A stretch of DNA of 64,000 nt from Rossellomorea marisflavi (GCA_003667865.1 CP033051.1:3064501-3128500), one strand, 5' to 3'. Positions 39,342 through 48,357 are shown, counted from the first letter of the stretch. The notes: generated by a model from the sequence alone, not told the origin. Program-made: numbers and translations.

Positions 39342-40120
39342 TGTCATCACTTATTTCGGTAGAAAGACGCGGTCGTTCGGCGATCGTAACCATTGATAAT
39401 CCACCGCTTAATGTCATGAGTGCTTCGGTGCTAAATGGTCTAGTAGAAGCTTATAAAGAGCTGGAAAACGATCAAGACATTTCGACGGTCATCTTAACAG
39501 GTGCTGGTGAACGTGCCTTTATGGCAGGTGCTGATATAAAGGAATTTCCTACCTTACTTGGTGGAGAAGGACTTAAAGAAGTTTTTCTTGAAAGCCATCG
39601 AAAACTTTCCTATTTAGAGCGTTACTCAAAGCCGACCATTGCTGTATTAAACGGTTTAACACTAGGTGGTGGGTGTGAGCTTGCCTTAACAGCGGATATG
39701 CGCGTTTCAGAGGAGCATAGCAAAATTGGATTACCAGAAATTAAGCTTGGGATTTTCCCAGGCGGCGGTGGTACGCAGCGACTACCTCGACTGATCGGTG
39801 CTCCGAAGGCAAAGGCGCTTATGTTTAGTGGGGAACCAATTGATGCAAACCGTGCATTAGAGATTGGTTTAGTCGATTATGTTGCGCCAACAGGTGAAGG
39901 TGTTGAGTTTGCGCTGCAAATAGCAGAAAAATTTAACCAACAATCACTTGTTGCTCTTGGTCTCATTAAAAAAGCTGTAAACGAAGGTAGTGAAGGTACC
40001 TTAGAAGAAGGCTTAGAATTAGAGGCGCAATTTTTTGAAGAAGTATTTCAAGCAGCGGATAGTAAAGAAGGTGTGCAAGCATTTCTAGAAAAACGAGCAC
40101 CAGCCTTTACTCATCGATAA
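39341..40120 (+). CDS. Enoyl-CoA hydratase/isomerase
   Basis: Crotonase-fold protein, 259 residues. Oxyanion-hole segments AGERAFMAGADIKEF and LNGLTLGGGCELAL are present; the catalytic glutamates lie in GLPEIKLGIFPGGGGTQRL, both retained, so true hydratase activity is expected. Translationally coupled to the dehydrogenase upstream. Provides hydration of 2-enoyl-CoA in this pathway. Confidence 0.91.
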   Translation: MSSLISVERRGRSAIVTIDNPPLNVMSASVLNGLVEAYKELENDQDISTVILTGAGERAFMAGADIKEFPTLLGGEGLKEVFLESHRKLSYLERYSKPTIAVLNGLTLGGGCELALTADMRVSEEHSKIGLPEIKLGIFPGGGGTQRLPRLIGAPKAKALMFSGEPIDANRALEIGLVDYVAPTGEGVEFALQIAEKFNQQSLVALGLIKKAVNEGSEGTLEEGLELEAQFFEEVFQAADSKEGVQAFLEKRAPAFTHR

Positions 40121-40132
40121 GGAGGGGCTTAC

Positions 40133-40543
40133 ATGATGCACGAAACCTTTGTTAGAACAAGATTTTGTGAAACCGATGCATTAGGTCATATCAACAATAC
40201 GAGTTATTTCATTTATCTAGAGGAAGCTCGAATTGAGTTTTTTGATTTATTAGGTGCGAACATGGAAACACAAAGATGGCAATTTATTTTAGCATCGACG
40301 AAATGTGATTTTATGGCGCAAGGATATTTCAAACAAAACTTAGTCATTCAAACATGGGTTTCTAGAGTTGGAACAAAAAGCTTTACATTAAATCATAAAA
40401 TTAAAGATACACAGACTGGAAAGGTAATTGCTTTAGGGGAAGCAATTGTTGTGTACTTTAACTTTGATACACAACAAAGTGAACCGGTGCCTACGGAATT
40501 AAAAGAGCAGCTACTAGAATATCATGGAGCACAAGCAGAATAA
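40133..40543 (+). CDS. Hotdog-fold acyl-CoA thioesterase (4HBT family)
   Basis: A 136-residue single hotdog domain with the 4HBT/YbgC-type motif RFCETDALGHINNTSYFIYL, including the catalytic aspartate position. It probably releases free CoA from stalled or toxic acyl-CoAs. AAGGAGG at about 40120 supports ATG 40133 or 40136. Lies 12 bases after the hydratase gene and 19 before the kinase gene. Confidence 0.87.
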   Translation: MMHETFVRTRFCETDALGHINNTSYFIYLEEARIEFFDLLGANMETQRWQFILASTKCDFMAQGYFKQNLVIQTWVSRVGTKSFTLNHKIKDTQTGKVIALGEAIVVYFNFDTQQSEPVPTELKEQLLEYHGAQAE

Positions 40544-40562
40544 ACGAGAGGAGGCTAAAGAG

Positions 40563-41627
40563 ATGTCACAACTGATTCCAGTTCGTAAGGGAGAAGAGCT
40601 CGATACAGAGAAACTAGTCTCCTATTTACGAGAACATGTGCCTTCACTTCCAGATGGGGAAATCCATGTACAACAATTTGGAGCGGGTGCATCCAATCTT
40701 ACGTATGCGATCTCAATCGGAGAATGGGAGGCTGTTTTGAGAAGACCACCTTTTGGTCCTGTTGCACCGAAAGCACATGATATGAATCGTGAGTATCAAA
40801 TTCTATCTGTGTTAAATAAAAATCTACCCATTGCCCCAAAGCCTTACTTATATTGTGAGGATGAAGCTGTTATAGGGAAGCCATTTTTCATTATGGAGCG
40901 AAAACATGGAGTTTTCGTGAACACATCTTTTCCTGAACATATTGATGTGACACCAAAGATTCGTAGAAAAATCTCAGAAAAAATGGTCGATACATTAGTA
41001 GCACTTCATGAGATTCCTTATAAAAACACGATCCTTGAAACGATAAGTAAACCGGATGGATTTATAGAGCGTCAGGTACATGGGTGGATTTCTAGATATG
41101 AGCGTGCCAAAACATCAGAAATTAAAGAAGTAGAACTGTTGAAAGAATGGATGGTATCACATATTCCATCTTCACCAGAGCCAACGGTCATTCATTATGA
41201 TTTTAAGCTCAATAACGCATTATTCTCAGAGGACTTATCCGAGCTTGTTGGATTATTTGATTGGGAAATGTCGACAGTTGGAGATCCGCTCGCTGATTTA
41301 GGTGCTGCGATGAGCTATTGGGTACAATCCGATGACCCACCATTCGTACAAGGTGGATTTGGCAAACCATCTGTTACCATTCAAGACGGGTTCTATTCTC
41401 GTAAAGAATTTGTAGAGGCATATGCGAGAAAGAGTGGTCGCGATGTAACCAACTTTAATTTTTATTTAACATTTGCTTATTTTAAGCTGGCGGTCATTTG
41501 TCAGCAAATCTACTATCGTTATCATATGGGGCAAACAAAGGATGAACGTTTCTCACAATTAGATAAATTTGTGCAGACACTTATCCAACACTCCTTGCAC
41601 ACTGCTCATTCGAAGGACTTTAGGTAA
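40563..41627 (+). CDS. APH-fold kinase, ACAD10/11 N-domain / LvaA type
   Basis: A 354-residue phosphotransferase of the aminoglycoside-phosphotransferase fold. The catalytic loop HYDFKLNN near residue 219 (H-x-D-x4-N) and the metal-binding aspartate in LFDWEMSTVGDPLADLG are intact. It resembles the kinase domain that in human ACAD10/11 precedes the ACAD domain, and LvaA of Pseudomonas putida, which phosphorylates 4-hydroxyacyl-CoA. AGGAGG before ATG 40563 fixes the start. The matching ACAD is the first gene of the operon. Antibiotic resistance is unlikely in this context. Substrate is inferred. Confidence 0.88.
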   Translation: MSQLIPVRKGEELDTEKLVSYLREHVPSLPDGEIHVQQFGAGASNLTYAISIGEWEAVLRRPPFGPVAPKAHDMNREYQILSVLNKNLPIAPKPYLYCEDEAVIGKPFFIMERKHGVFVNTSFPEHIDVTPKIRRKISEKMVDTLVALHEIPYKNTILETISKPDGFIERQVHGWISRYERAKTSEIKEVELLKEWMVSHIPSSPEPTVIHYDFKLNNALFSEDLSELVGLFDWEMSTVGDPLADLGAAMSYWVQSDDPPFVQGGFGKPSVTIQDGFYSRKEFVEAYARKSGRDVTNFNFYLTFAYFKLAVICQQIYYRYHMGQTKDERFSQLDKFVQTLIQHSLHTAHSKDFR

Positions 41628-41631
41628 CGAT

Positions 41632-42384
41632 ATGACGACTCGTATACATGCGATTTTAACGAAAGAGGAATTGGATGAGTCTCAGCTGAACGGAAAAGTT
41701 GTCGTTGTGTTTGATATTTTGCTAGCTACTTCAACGATTACAGCGATCTTACACGCAGGTGCCAAACGGGTTATACCTGTGAAAAATAAGGAAGAAGCAT
41801 TACAAGTGTATGAGACAGATGTTCAAGATGGAGTACTAGTAGGGGAATATGAAGGGAAAACGATTGAAGGTTTTCTTGAACCAAACCCTACGAAACTTAT
41901 AAATAAAGTAAAGAATAAGACCGTTATTCTTTCAACAACGAACGGTACAGTAGCTCTTGTGAAATCAAAGGCTAGTAAGAGAACCTATGCAGCCTCTTTA
42001 TTAAATAGTGAAGCGGTTGCTGAGGATATCGCGGCTCTTTATCATGACGAAACGATTATACTTGTTTGTTCTGGTTCATCTGGAAGGTTTTGTATGGAGG
42101 ATTTTTATGGTGTTGGATACTTTATTTCTTGCTTACAGAACTCCTTGACCGTTGACCTAACGGATTCAGCAAGAGCAGCTCACTTATTCTATCAATCATA
42201 TTCAGAAGATTCGTATCATGTCCTCTCTCAAACGAGAGTTGGTCAGTTCTTAATTCGGTATGGGTTTGAAGAGGAGCTCCACTACATATCAAGGTTGAGT
42301 TCTATGAATAGTGTACCGATTTTTACAAACGATTCTGTCGTCTTAAAGGAGGATTCACATGTCCGAAACAGTACTAAAAACTAG
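41632..42384 (+). CDS. Divergent ComB-family (2-phosphosulfolactate phosphatase-like) protein
   Basis: A 250-residue protein of the ComB phosphatase family: STTNGTVAL, AASLLNSEAVAE and LVCSGSSGRFCMEDF match the fold. Compared with the family as I remember it, arginine positions differ: DILLATST for DVLRATT, LVGEYEGKTIEGF for a GER...GFD segment, TTNGTVAL for TTNGTRAL. The usual substrate is therefore doubtful, and no other coenzyme M or sulfolactate gene is near. ATG 41632 starts 4 bases after the kinase stop, and the gene overlaps the next ACAD by 26 bases. Possibly it dephosphorylates a phosphoacyl intermediate. Confidence 0.83.
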   Translation: MTTRIHAILTKEELDESQLNGKVVVVFDILLATSTITAILHAGAKRVIPVKNKEEALQVYETDVQDGVLVGEYEGKTIEGFLEPNPTKLINKVKNKTVILSTTNGTVALVKSKASKRTYAASLLNSEAVAEDIAALYHDETIILVCSGSSGRFCMEDFYGVGYFISCLQNSLTVDLTDSARAAHLFYQSYSEDSYHVLSQTRVGQFLIRYGFEEELHYISRLSSMNSVPIFTNDSVVLKEDSHVRNSTKN

Positions 42385-44131
42385 AGGGGGACAATTTTTA
42401 CTACAAGATACAGATGTTCAGTCTGTGTTTACCCCAGAGGATCTAACAGATGAACATAAAATGATTGCCAAAACAGCCCTGCAGTTTGTTGAAAAGGAAG
42501 TTGAGCCCCATCGAGAGGAAATTGAGAAACAGGATTTTGATCTTGTTGTTCGTCTATTAAGAAAAGCTGGCGATTTAGGATTATTAGCTCATAGTGTACC
42601 CGCTCAATATGATGGACTTGGTCTCGATAAAATTAGTAAGGGACTTGTAGGAGAAATTGTTGGAAGAACAAGTGGGTATGGTGTTGCCCACTCCAACCAT
42701 ACATGTATTGCCACACTCCCTATCACGTATTTTGGTACACAGAAACAAAAGACAAAATATTTACCGAAGCTAGCAAGCGGTGAGTACATTGGTGCGTATT
42801 GTTTAACAGAACCAGAGGCAGGATCCGACGCTTTATCTGCTCGCACAACAGCTGTACTGAACAAGGAAGGAACGCATTATATTTTAAATGGAACAAAAAT
42901 TTATATTACAAATGCTATTTTTTCTGACACGTTTATTGTTTATGCAAAGGTAGATGGAGAGAAATTTACAGCATTTATTGTTGAAAAAGATTATCCGGGC
43001 TTATCTCTAGGACCTGAAGAGAAGAAAATGGGGATAAAGGGTTCTTCTACACGTTCCGTCATTATGGAGGACTGCCTTGTACCTGTTGAGAATGTACTTG
43101 GGGAGATTGGAAAAGGTCACCTGATTGCATTAAATGTTCTGAATCTTGGGAGATTTAATCTCGGTTCTGCCTGTATGGGTGGAGCAAAGTATGGGATTGA
43201 AACAGCCATTTTATTTACAAAAGAACGGAAGCAATTCAGAAAAGCGATTGCAGACTTTGCTGCAACAAAAGAAAAGCTAGCAAAAATGGCGGCACGTGTA
43301 TATGCTGCAGAATCGATACAATATCGCACAGCTGGCTTGTTAGAGGAAGCTCTTGGTGGACTTTATGAAAGTGAGGACCACAGTCTGATTGCATCTCGCT
43401 TAGCTGAGTTTGCGATGGAATGTTCGATCTGTAAGGTGTATGGCTCCGAAACATTAGATGAAATTGCTGATGAAGCCCTTCAGCTGCATGGCGGTGCAGG
43501 CTTTATTCAGGAGTATGGAGTCGAGCAGATGTATCGTGATTCTCGTATTAACCGTATTTTTGAAGGAACAAATGAAATTAACCGTTTATTACTGCCAACG
43601 CAATTGCTAAGAAAAGCAGGTAAAGGAGAAGTAGACTTACAATTACTTGTTGAAAGAGCTTATCATCAGCTACAAGCTTCACTACAAACCAACGAGGATC
43701 AACTTGAACCTTTAGACCGTATTCAAAAAGCAATTACCATCATTCGAAATGTATTTTTAACATTGCTCGGTAGTGCCTTTAAGAAGTTTGGCATGGGAAT
43801 TGGTGAAGAACAGGAAACGTTAATGAAGCTTTCCAACATTGCTATCGGGTTGTTTGCGATTGAATCTGCTACCCTTCGGACAATGAAAGCTGAGGGCTCT
43901 AAAGAGTCTGCTTTAAAACTACAATTAACAGAAACGATTCTGGAAGAAACCCTTTCAGATTTCTATAAAAATGCAAAAGAACTCATTTCAAGCATCTATG
44001 CAGGAGAAGAGCGAAAACAGTTTTCAAGCTTTCTATCAAAGCTTCTTCTTCCGCTAGAAGGAGAAGGTGGTTTTGCTCGAAATCGTCAAATTGCTGAGGT
44101 TCTATTAGAAGCAGAAAAGTATAGCTGTTAA
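42359..44131 (+). CDS. FadE/VLCAD-type acyl-CoA dehydrogenase
   Basis: A 590-residue acyl-CoA dehydrogenase with the long C-terminal extension seen in YusJ/FadE of B. subtilis and in VLCAD. Flavin and substrate motifs YCLTEPEAGSDALSA and LNGTKIYITNA are present, as are GGAGFIQEYGVEQMYRDSRI and the catalytic glutamate region FEGTNEINR. AAAGGAGG at 42344-42351 lies inside the end of the ComB-like gene. It should form 2-enoyl-CoA from saturated acyl-CoA, complementing the ACAD11-type enzyme. Confidence 0.92.
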   Translation: MSETVLKTRGGQFLLQDTDVQSVFTPEDLTDEHKMIAKTALQFVEKEVEPHREEIEKQDFDLVVRLLRKAGDLGLLAHSVPAQYDGLGLDKISKGLVGEIVGRTSGYGVAHSNHTCIATLPITYFGTQKQKTKYLPKLASGEYIGAYCLTEPEAGSDALSARTTAVLNKEGTHYILNGTKIYITNAIFSDTFIVYAKVDGEKFTAFIVEKDYPGLSLGPEEKKMGIKGSSTRSVIMEDCLVPVENVLGEIGKGHLIALNVLNLGRFNLGSACMGGAKYGIETAILFTKERKQFRKAIADFAATKEKLAKMAARVYAAESIQYRTAGLLEEALGGLYESEDHSLIASRLAEFAMECSICKVYGSETLDEIADEALQLHGGAGFIQEYGVEQMYRDSRINRIFEGTNEINRLLLPTQLLRKAGKGEVDLQLLVERAYHQLQASLQTNEDQLEPLDRIQKAITIIRNVFLTLLGSAFKKFGMGIGEEQETLMKLSNIAIGLFAIESATLRTMKAEGSKESALKLQLTETILEETLSDFYKNAKELISSIYAGEERKQFSSFLSKLLLPLEGEGGFARNRQIAEVLLEAEKYSC

Positions 44132-44144
44132 AGGAGAGAAGGAC

Positions 44145-44897
44145 ATGGACAAAGTTGTCGTTATTACTGGGGCTGGAAGTGGGATCGGAAAAGCGACTGC
44201 ACATCGTTTTTGTTCAGATGGAGCAACGGTAATCCTTGTAGGGAGAACACTGGAGAAACTTCAAGCAGTAGAGGACGAAATTCATGAAGCAAGCTGTGGC
44301 AAAGCCTATGCTTTTCAAGCTGATGTAACCAATGAAGGGGATGTTAAAAAGCTTGCAGAGTTTATCGAAGTTGAGTTTGGTAGATTAGATGTGTTGATAA
44401 ATAATGCAGGTGGATCAATACATGCAAAGATTTTTGAAACGACACTAGAGCAGTGGGAAGGTGTTCAAAAAGTCAATCTGACAAGTGTATTCCTAGTATC
44501 AAAACATCTCTCTCCAATCATGATGGCAGGTGACACGAGCAAGGATCGTGCGATTGTGAATGTAGCTTCACTTTCTGGACATAAACCAGGTGCTCATATT
44601 CCACATTATAGCTCTGCAAAAGCAGGACTCATAAACTTTACACAGGCACTATCATTAGAGCTAGCCCCTTATGGAATACGCGTGAATTCTGTGTCACCGG
44701 GATTCGTTGAAACTCCTCTTACTGAGGAAGGGCTACAAAACGAACGATTTCAAAAGGCAATCGAACGAAACACAGCCTTGAAACGTGTAGGAAGACCCGA
44801 AGAAATTGCAAATGTTATCCACTTTGCAGGTACAGACCAAGCATCCTATATGACAGGTAGTGACTTGTTGGTAGATGGTGGATGGTTAGTTGTTTAA
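44145..44897 (+). CDS. SDR-family dehydrogenase 2 (acyl-CoA operon)
   Basis: Short-chain dehydrogenase, 250 residues: TGAGSGIGKAT, NNAGGSIH, NVASLSGHKPG and YSSAKAG are intact, with C-terminal MTGSDLLVDGGW. AAAGGAGAG precedes ATG 44145. Possibly a 3-hydroxyacyl or 2,4-dienoyl-type reductase/dehydrogenase; sequence alone cannot decide. Confidence 0.88.
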   Translation: MDKVVVITGAGSGIGKATAHRFCSDGATVILVGRTLEKLQAVEDEIHEASCGKAYAFQADVTNEGDVKKLAEFIEVEFGRLDVLINNAGGSIHAKIFETTLEQWEGVQKVNLTSVFLVSKHLSPIMMAGDTSKDRAIVNVASLSGHKPGAHIPHYSSAKAGLINFTQALSLELAPYGIRVNSVSPGFVETPLTEEGLQNERFQKAIERNTALKRVGRPEEIANVIHFAGTDQASYMTGSDLLVDGGWLVV

Positions 44898-44915
44898 TAA
44901 AAAGGAGGAAATAAC

Positions 44916-45689
44916 ATGGCCGATTTACTAGTTGAAAAGAAGGGTAGTATCCTATTACTTACATTAAACCGTCCAGAAGCCCTCAATGCATTCAGTGCAG
45001 ATATGATTTCCGGGTTAACAGAAGAAATTCAAAAAGCAGGAAAGGATGATTCCGTCAACTGCATCGTGCTTTCAGGAGCAGGCCGTGCCTTTTCTGCAGG
45101 TGGCGATGTCAAAACAATGGGTGTTGCCTCAGGAGCTCAAGTGTATGAGCATATTGGGCGCTTAAACGAATGTATCGTAGCAATTCAAAATGTTGAAAAG
45201 CCTGTGGTGTCTGTTGTTCATGGATTTGTTGCCGGAGCGGGCTTTAACCTAGCTCTTGCATGTGATTTCATTCTAGCTGCTGAAGAAACGGCATTCGTAC
45301 TAAGTTTTTCAAAGGTCGGCTTAATCTCTGATGGTGGTGGTTTATATTTCCTACCAAGACTACTTGGCATGCAAAAAGCGAAAGAGCTACTATTTTTAGC
45401 AGATCCAATAAAGGTTGAGGAAGCAGAAAGGCTAGGAATTGTGAACCGAACCGTTCCATTAGAGCAGCTACAGGATGAAGCCATTAGCTTTGCTATGAGA
45501 CTTGCTCAAGGTCCAACGAAAAGCTATGCAAGCATGAAAAAGATTCTCCATGAAAGTGTCAATAAGAGCTTAGAGGATGTTCTCGAGCTAGAACGTCTAA
45601 CACAAACTTTAATGATCGAAACACACGATCATCAGGAAGGCATTTCAGCATTTAAAGAAAAGAGACAGCCAGTCTTTAAAGGGAAATAG
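44916..45689 (+). CDS. Enoyl-CoA hydratase/isomerase 2
   Basis: Second crotonase-fold protein, 257 residues: GAGRAFSAGGDVKTM and VHGFVAGAGFNLALACDF form the oxyanion hole. The catalytic region reads FSKVGLISDGGGLYFLPRLLG: the first of the two usual glutamates is replaced and an aspartate occupies the second site, as in PaaG/isomerase-type members. An enoyl-CoA isomerase role is therefore more likely than simple hydration. AAGGAGG precedes the ATG. Confidence 0.88.
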   Translation: MADLLVEKKGSILLLTLNRPEALNAFSADMISGLTEEIQKAGKDDSVNCIVLSGAGRAFSAGGDVKTMGVASGAQVYEHIGRLNECIVAIQNVEKPVVSVVHGFVAGAGFNLALACDFILAAEETAFVLSFSKVGLISDGGGLYFLPRLLGMQKAKELLFLADPIKVEEAERLGIVNRTVPLEQLQDEAISFAMRLAQGPTKSYASMKKILHESVNKSLEDVLELERLTQTLMIETHDHQEGISAFKEKRQPVFKGK

Positions 45690-45700
45690 GAGGAGAGTAT

Positions 45701-46675
45701 ATGAAAGCCATTCAAGTAACAGAATATGGTGGTCCTGAAGTATTAAAGTTAGTCGATATCGAGGTTCCTAAACCTGAAGGAAAAAAAGTACTAATTAAAA
45801 TTGAAGCAATTGGAGTTAACTATGCCGATACAGCACGTCGTGAAAATCAGTATGTTATTCCAACACCACTTCCGTTTATTCCAGGTGCTGAGGTTGCTGG
45901 AGAAGTCGTGGCGCTCGGTGATGAAGTAAAAGGTATTGAGGTCGGAACGAAAGTGGTAACCTTGATTTCGTCTACTGGATACGCAGAGTATGCACTAGCA
46001 GATTCACGTGGATTAATTCCAATCCCCGATGGAGTCGATGCAAAAGAAGCGGTAGCACTTCCGCTGCAAGGATTAACAGCTTATCATATTATAAAATCAA
46101 TGGGACGTCTTGAAAAAGGTGAAACGGTTTTAGTTCATGCTGCTGCAGGAGGCGTTGGGACTCTTGCTGTACAATTAGCAAACCTTTTTGGAGCAGGTAA
46201 GGTAATTGGGACAGCTAGCACGGAAGAAAAGCGTCAAATGGCAACAGAGCTTGGAGCTCATCATACGGTTGATTATACAAAAGAAGGCTGGGAGCAAGAG
46301 GTTCTTGACCTAACAGATGGTAAAGGGGCAGATGTTATCTTAGAAATGGCCGGCGGAGAGGTTTTTAAGAAATCTTTCAAATGTTTAGCTCCTTTTGGAC
46401 GAATGGTTGTGTACGGAGCAGCTAGTGGTGAGAGAACATCCTTCTATCCATCCTATCTAATGGGACGAAATCAATCCGTTATTGGCTTTTTCCTACCACA
46501 AATGATGGCAAAAAGAGAGCTTTATCAGCAAAGCTTAGTGGAGTTGCTAGGCTTTTTAGGAAAAGGACAGTTAAAGCTTACGATTGGCGGTACGTATCGT
46601 CTTGAGGAAGCAGCGCATGTACATGAAATTTTACAGGGGCGTAAAACAGCAGGAAAATTAGTGTTAGTACCATAA
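45701..46675 (+). CDS. Zinc-independent quinone oxidoreductase/enoyl reductase (MDR family)
   Basis: A 324-residue medium-chain reductase of the quinone oxidoreductase group. The NADPH-binding loop HAAAGGVGTLAVQLA is near residue 148, and no zinc-ligand cysteine pattern is present. It could reduce an enoyl-CoA or alkenal by-product. AGGAGGAG precedes ATG 45701. Last gene of the operon, followed by a strong terminator. Confidence 0.9.
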   Translation: MKAIQVTEYGGPEVLKLVDIEVPKPEGKKVLIKIEAIGVNYADTARRENQYVIPTPLPFIPGAEVAGEVVALGDEVKGIEVGTKVVTLISSTGYAEYALADSRGLIPIPDGVDAKEAVALPLQGLTAYHIIKSMGRLEKGETVLVHAAAGGVGTLAVQLANLFGAGKVIGTASTEEKRQMATELGAHHTVDYTKEGWEQEVLDLTDGKGADVILEMAGGEVFKKSFKCLAPFGRMVVYGAASGERTSFYPSYLMGRNQSVIGFFLPQMMAKRELYQQSLVELLGFLGKGQLKLTIGGTYRLEEAAHVHEILQGRKTAGKLVLVP

Positions 46676-46680
46676 AGATG

Positions 46681-46713
46681 AGCTAGGTCGTTAAATCGAC
46701 CTAGCTTTTTCTT
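46681..46713 (+). terminator. Terminator of the acyl-CoA operon
   Basis: AGCTAGGTCG (46681-46690) / CGACCTAGCT (46697-46706) plus TTTTTCTTTT. Confidence 0.93.
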
Positions 46714-46812
46714 TTCTCATAAAATTTCATATTTCCGTAAATAGTAGTAACAAAGGATTTCTTTGGTAAAGCAATTTAACGACAAACAACTAGATTTTAT
46801 TAGGGAGATTTT

Positions 46813-48357
46813 ATGAAGAAGTTTGTAAAGCCAAAACTGTTAAAGCAAAAGAATGAAGAAGAAATAGAGGAAGATGAAATACAAGAGCCTGTCTATTTTG
46901 ATTTAGAGAAGAACATTGAAGTATTAAAAAAGCAATTCGATAAGTGTACAGACATTAAATTCAGAGCACTACAAGTAGGAGAAAGTAAGGCGTATATCAT
47001 TTTTGTTGATGGTTTAATTGATACGAATAGCATTGAACTTAACGGGTTACAGCAGTTGTTATCTACAATTCGTAAAGAAGATCTAACTGCTGATTATTTA
47101 GAACAAAAGGTTGTTTCCGTTAACCAGGTTCTTGAGTCAAATGAGTTAGGTACTATTGTAAAAGAAATATTAGCAGGAAGCTCTGTTCTTTTAGTCGATC
47201 ATTTAGACAAAGCGTTAGTATTGGATGCAAAAGGTGGTACGGGTCGAAGTGTGTCGGAACCTGATACAGAATCGGTTATTCGAGGACCACGAGAAGGTTT
47301 TGTAGAAAATCTTTCTGTGAATACGTCATTAGTGCGTCGAAAAATACAATCAAGTAATTTAAAGCTTATAACCAGAGAAGTTGGAACACAAACCAATACC
47401 TCACTTGCAATAATGTACATGGATAATCTAGCATCACCAGAATTAGTTCAAGAAGTATTGAGAAGAATTGAGAGAATTAAAATTGATGGTGTCTTAGAAA
47501 GTGGATATATTGAAGAGCTAATTGAAGATAATCCAAGAAGCTTTTTTCCACAAATCCAAAATACGGAAAGGCCAGATACCGTTGCTGCAAATTTATTAGA
47601 GGGCAGGGTGGCCATCATCGTAAATGGCTCTCCATTTGCTCTTATTTTGCCTACGAGCTTTTGGCAATTTATTCAGGCGAGCGAGGATTACTATCAGCGC
47701 TATCACATATCCATTTTTCTAAGGTTTTTACGAGTGATTTTACTTTTTCTAGCACTTTTATTACCTGCATTCTATGTTGCTGTGACAACATTTCATCAGG
47801 ACATGATTCCAACCAATTTGTTATTTAGTATAGCGGCAAGTAGGGAGGCAATCCCTTTTCCGGCTTTTGTTGAAGCACTCATAATGGAAATCTCGTTTGA
47901 GGCATTACGTGAGGCCGGTTTAAGGTTACCAAAAGTAATCGGACAAGCTGTCAGTATTTTAGGTGCACTAGTTATTGGTCAAGCTGCAGTAGAAGCTGGA
48001 ATAGTGTCAGCACCCATGGTAATTGTCGTGTCCTTAACGGGAATTGCATCCTTTACAATCCCAAGATTTAATATGGCGATATCAATTCGTTTGTTACGCT
48101 TTCCAATGATGGCATTAGCAGGTGCGTTCGGACTGTTCGGAATTGTAATTGGTTCAATATTACTTCTAACTCACCTTTGTAGACTACGTTCTTTTGGAGT
48201 ACCGTATTTCTCACCTCTAGGACCTTTAAAATGGAGTGAACTTAAAGATGTATTTATTCGTGTTCCATGGTGGGATATGGATCAAAGACCAACGGAATTC
48301 ACCAAAAAAGATATTGTTAGGGAATCGGGGGACCTTAAGCCGTCCCCTAAACAGTAA
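46813..48357 (+). CDS. Germinant receptor subunit A (GerA family)
   Basis: Spore inner-membrane germinant receptor A subunit, 514 residues. A hydrophilic N-terminal domain of about 290 residues contains the family signature GPREGFVENLSVNTSL; the C-terminal half has four or five membrane segments (IFLRFLRVILLFLALLLPAF and following). TTAGGGAG precedes ATG 46813. It is followed by C, a small membrane gene and B, a common germinant-receptor layout. Germinant cannot be predicted. Expected to be expressed in the forespore under sigma-G, though I found no clear promoter. Confidence 0.93.
   Translation: MKKFVKPKLLKQKNEEEIEEDEIQEPVYFDLEKNIEVLKKQFDKCTDIKFRALQVGESKAYIIFVDGLIDTNSIELNGLQQLLSTIRKEDLTADYLEQKVVSVNQVLESNELGTIVKEILAGSSVLLVDHLDKALVLDAKGGTGRSVSEPDTESVIRGPREGFVENLSVNTSLVRRKIQSSNLKLITREVGTQTNTSLAIMYMDNLASPELVQEVLRRIERIKIDGVLESGYIEELIEDNPRSFFPQIQNTERPDTVAANLLEGRVAIIVNGSPFALILPTSFWQFIQASEDYYQRYHISIFLRFLRVILLFLALLLPAFYVAVTTFHQDMIPTNLLFSIAASREAIPFPAFVEALIMEISFEALREAGLRLPKVIGQAVSILGALVIGQAAVEAGIVSAPMVIVVSLTGIASFTIPRFNMAISIRLLRFPMMALAGAFGLFGIVIGSILLLTHLCRLRSFGVPYFSPLGPLKWSELKDVFIRVPWWDMDQRPTEFTKKDIVRESGDLKPSPKQ

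Noticed and set aside
40563-41627. Aminoglycoside resistance gene
   Set aside because: The APH fold is shared with acyl-CoA-linked kinases; the context is an acyl-CoA operon and the sequence resembles the ACAD10/11 kinase domain.
46714-46812. Sigma-G promoter for the ger operon
   Set aside because: Expected from biology, but I found no convincing -35/-10 pair in the sequence.
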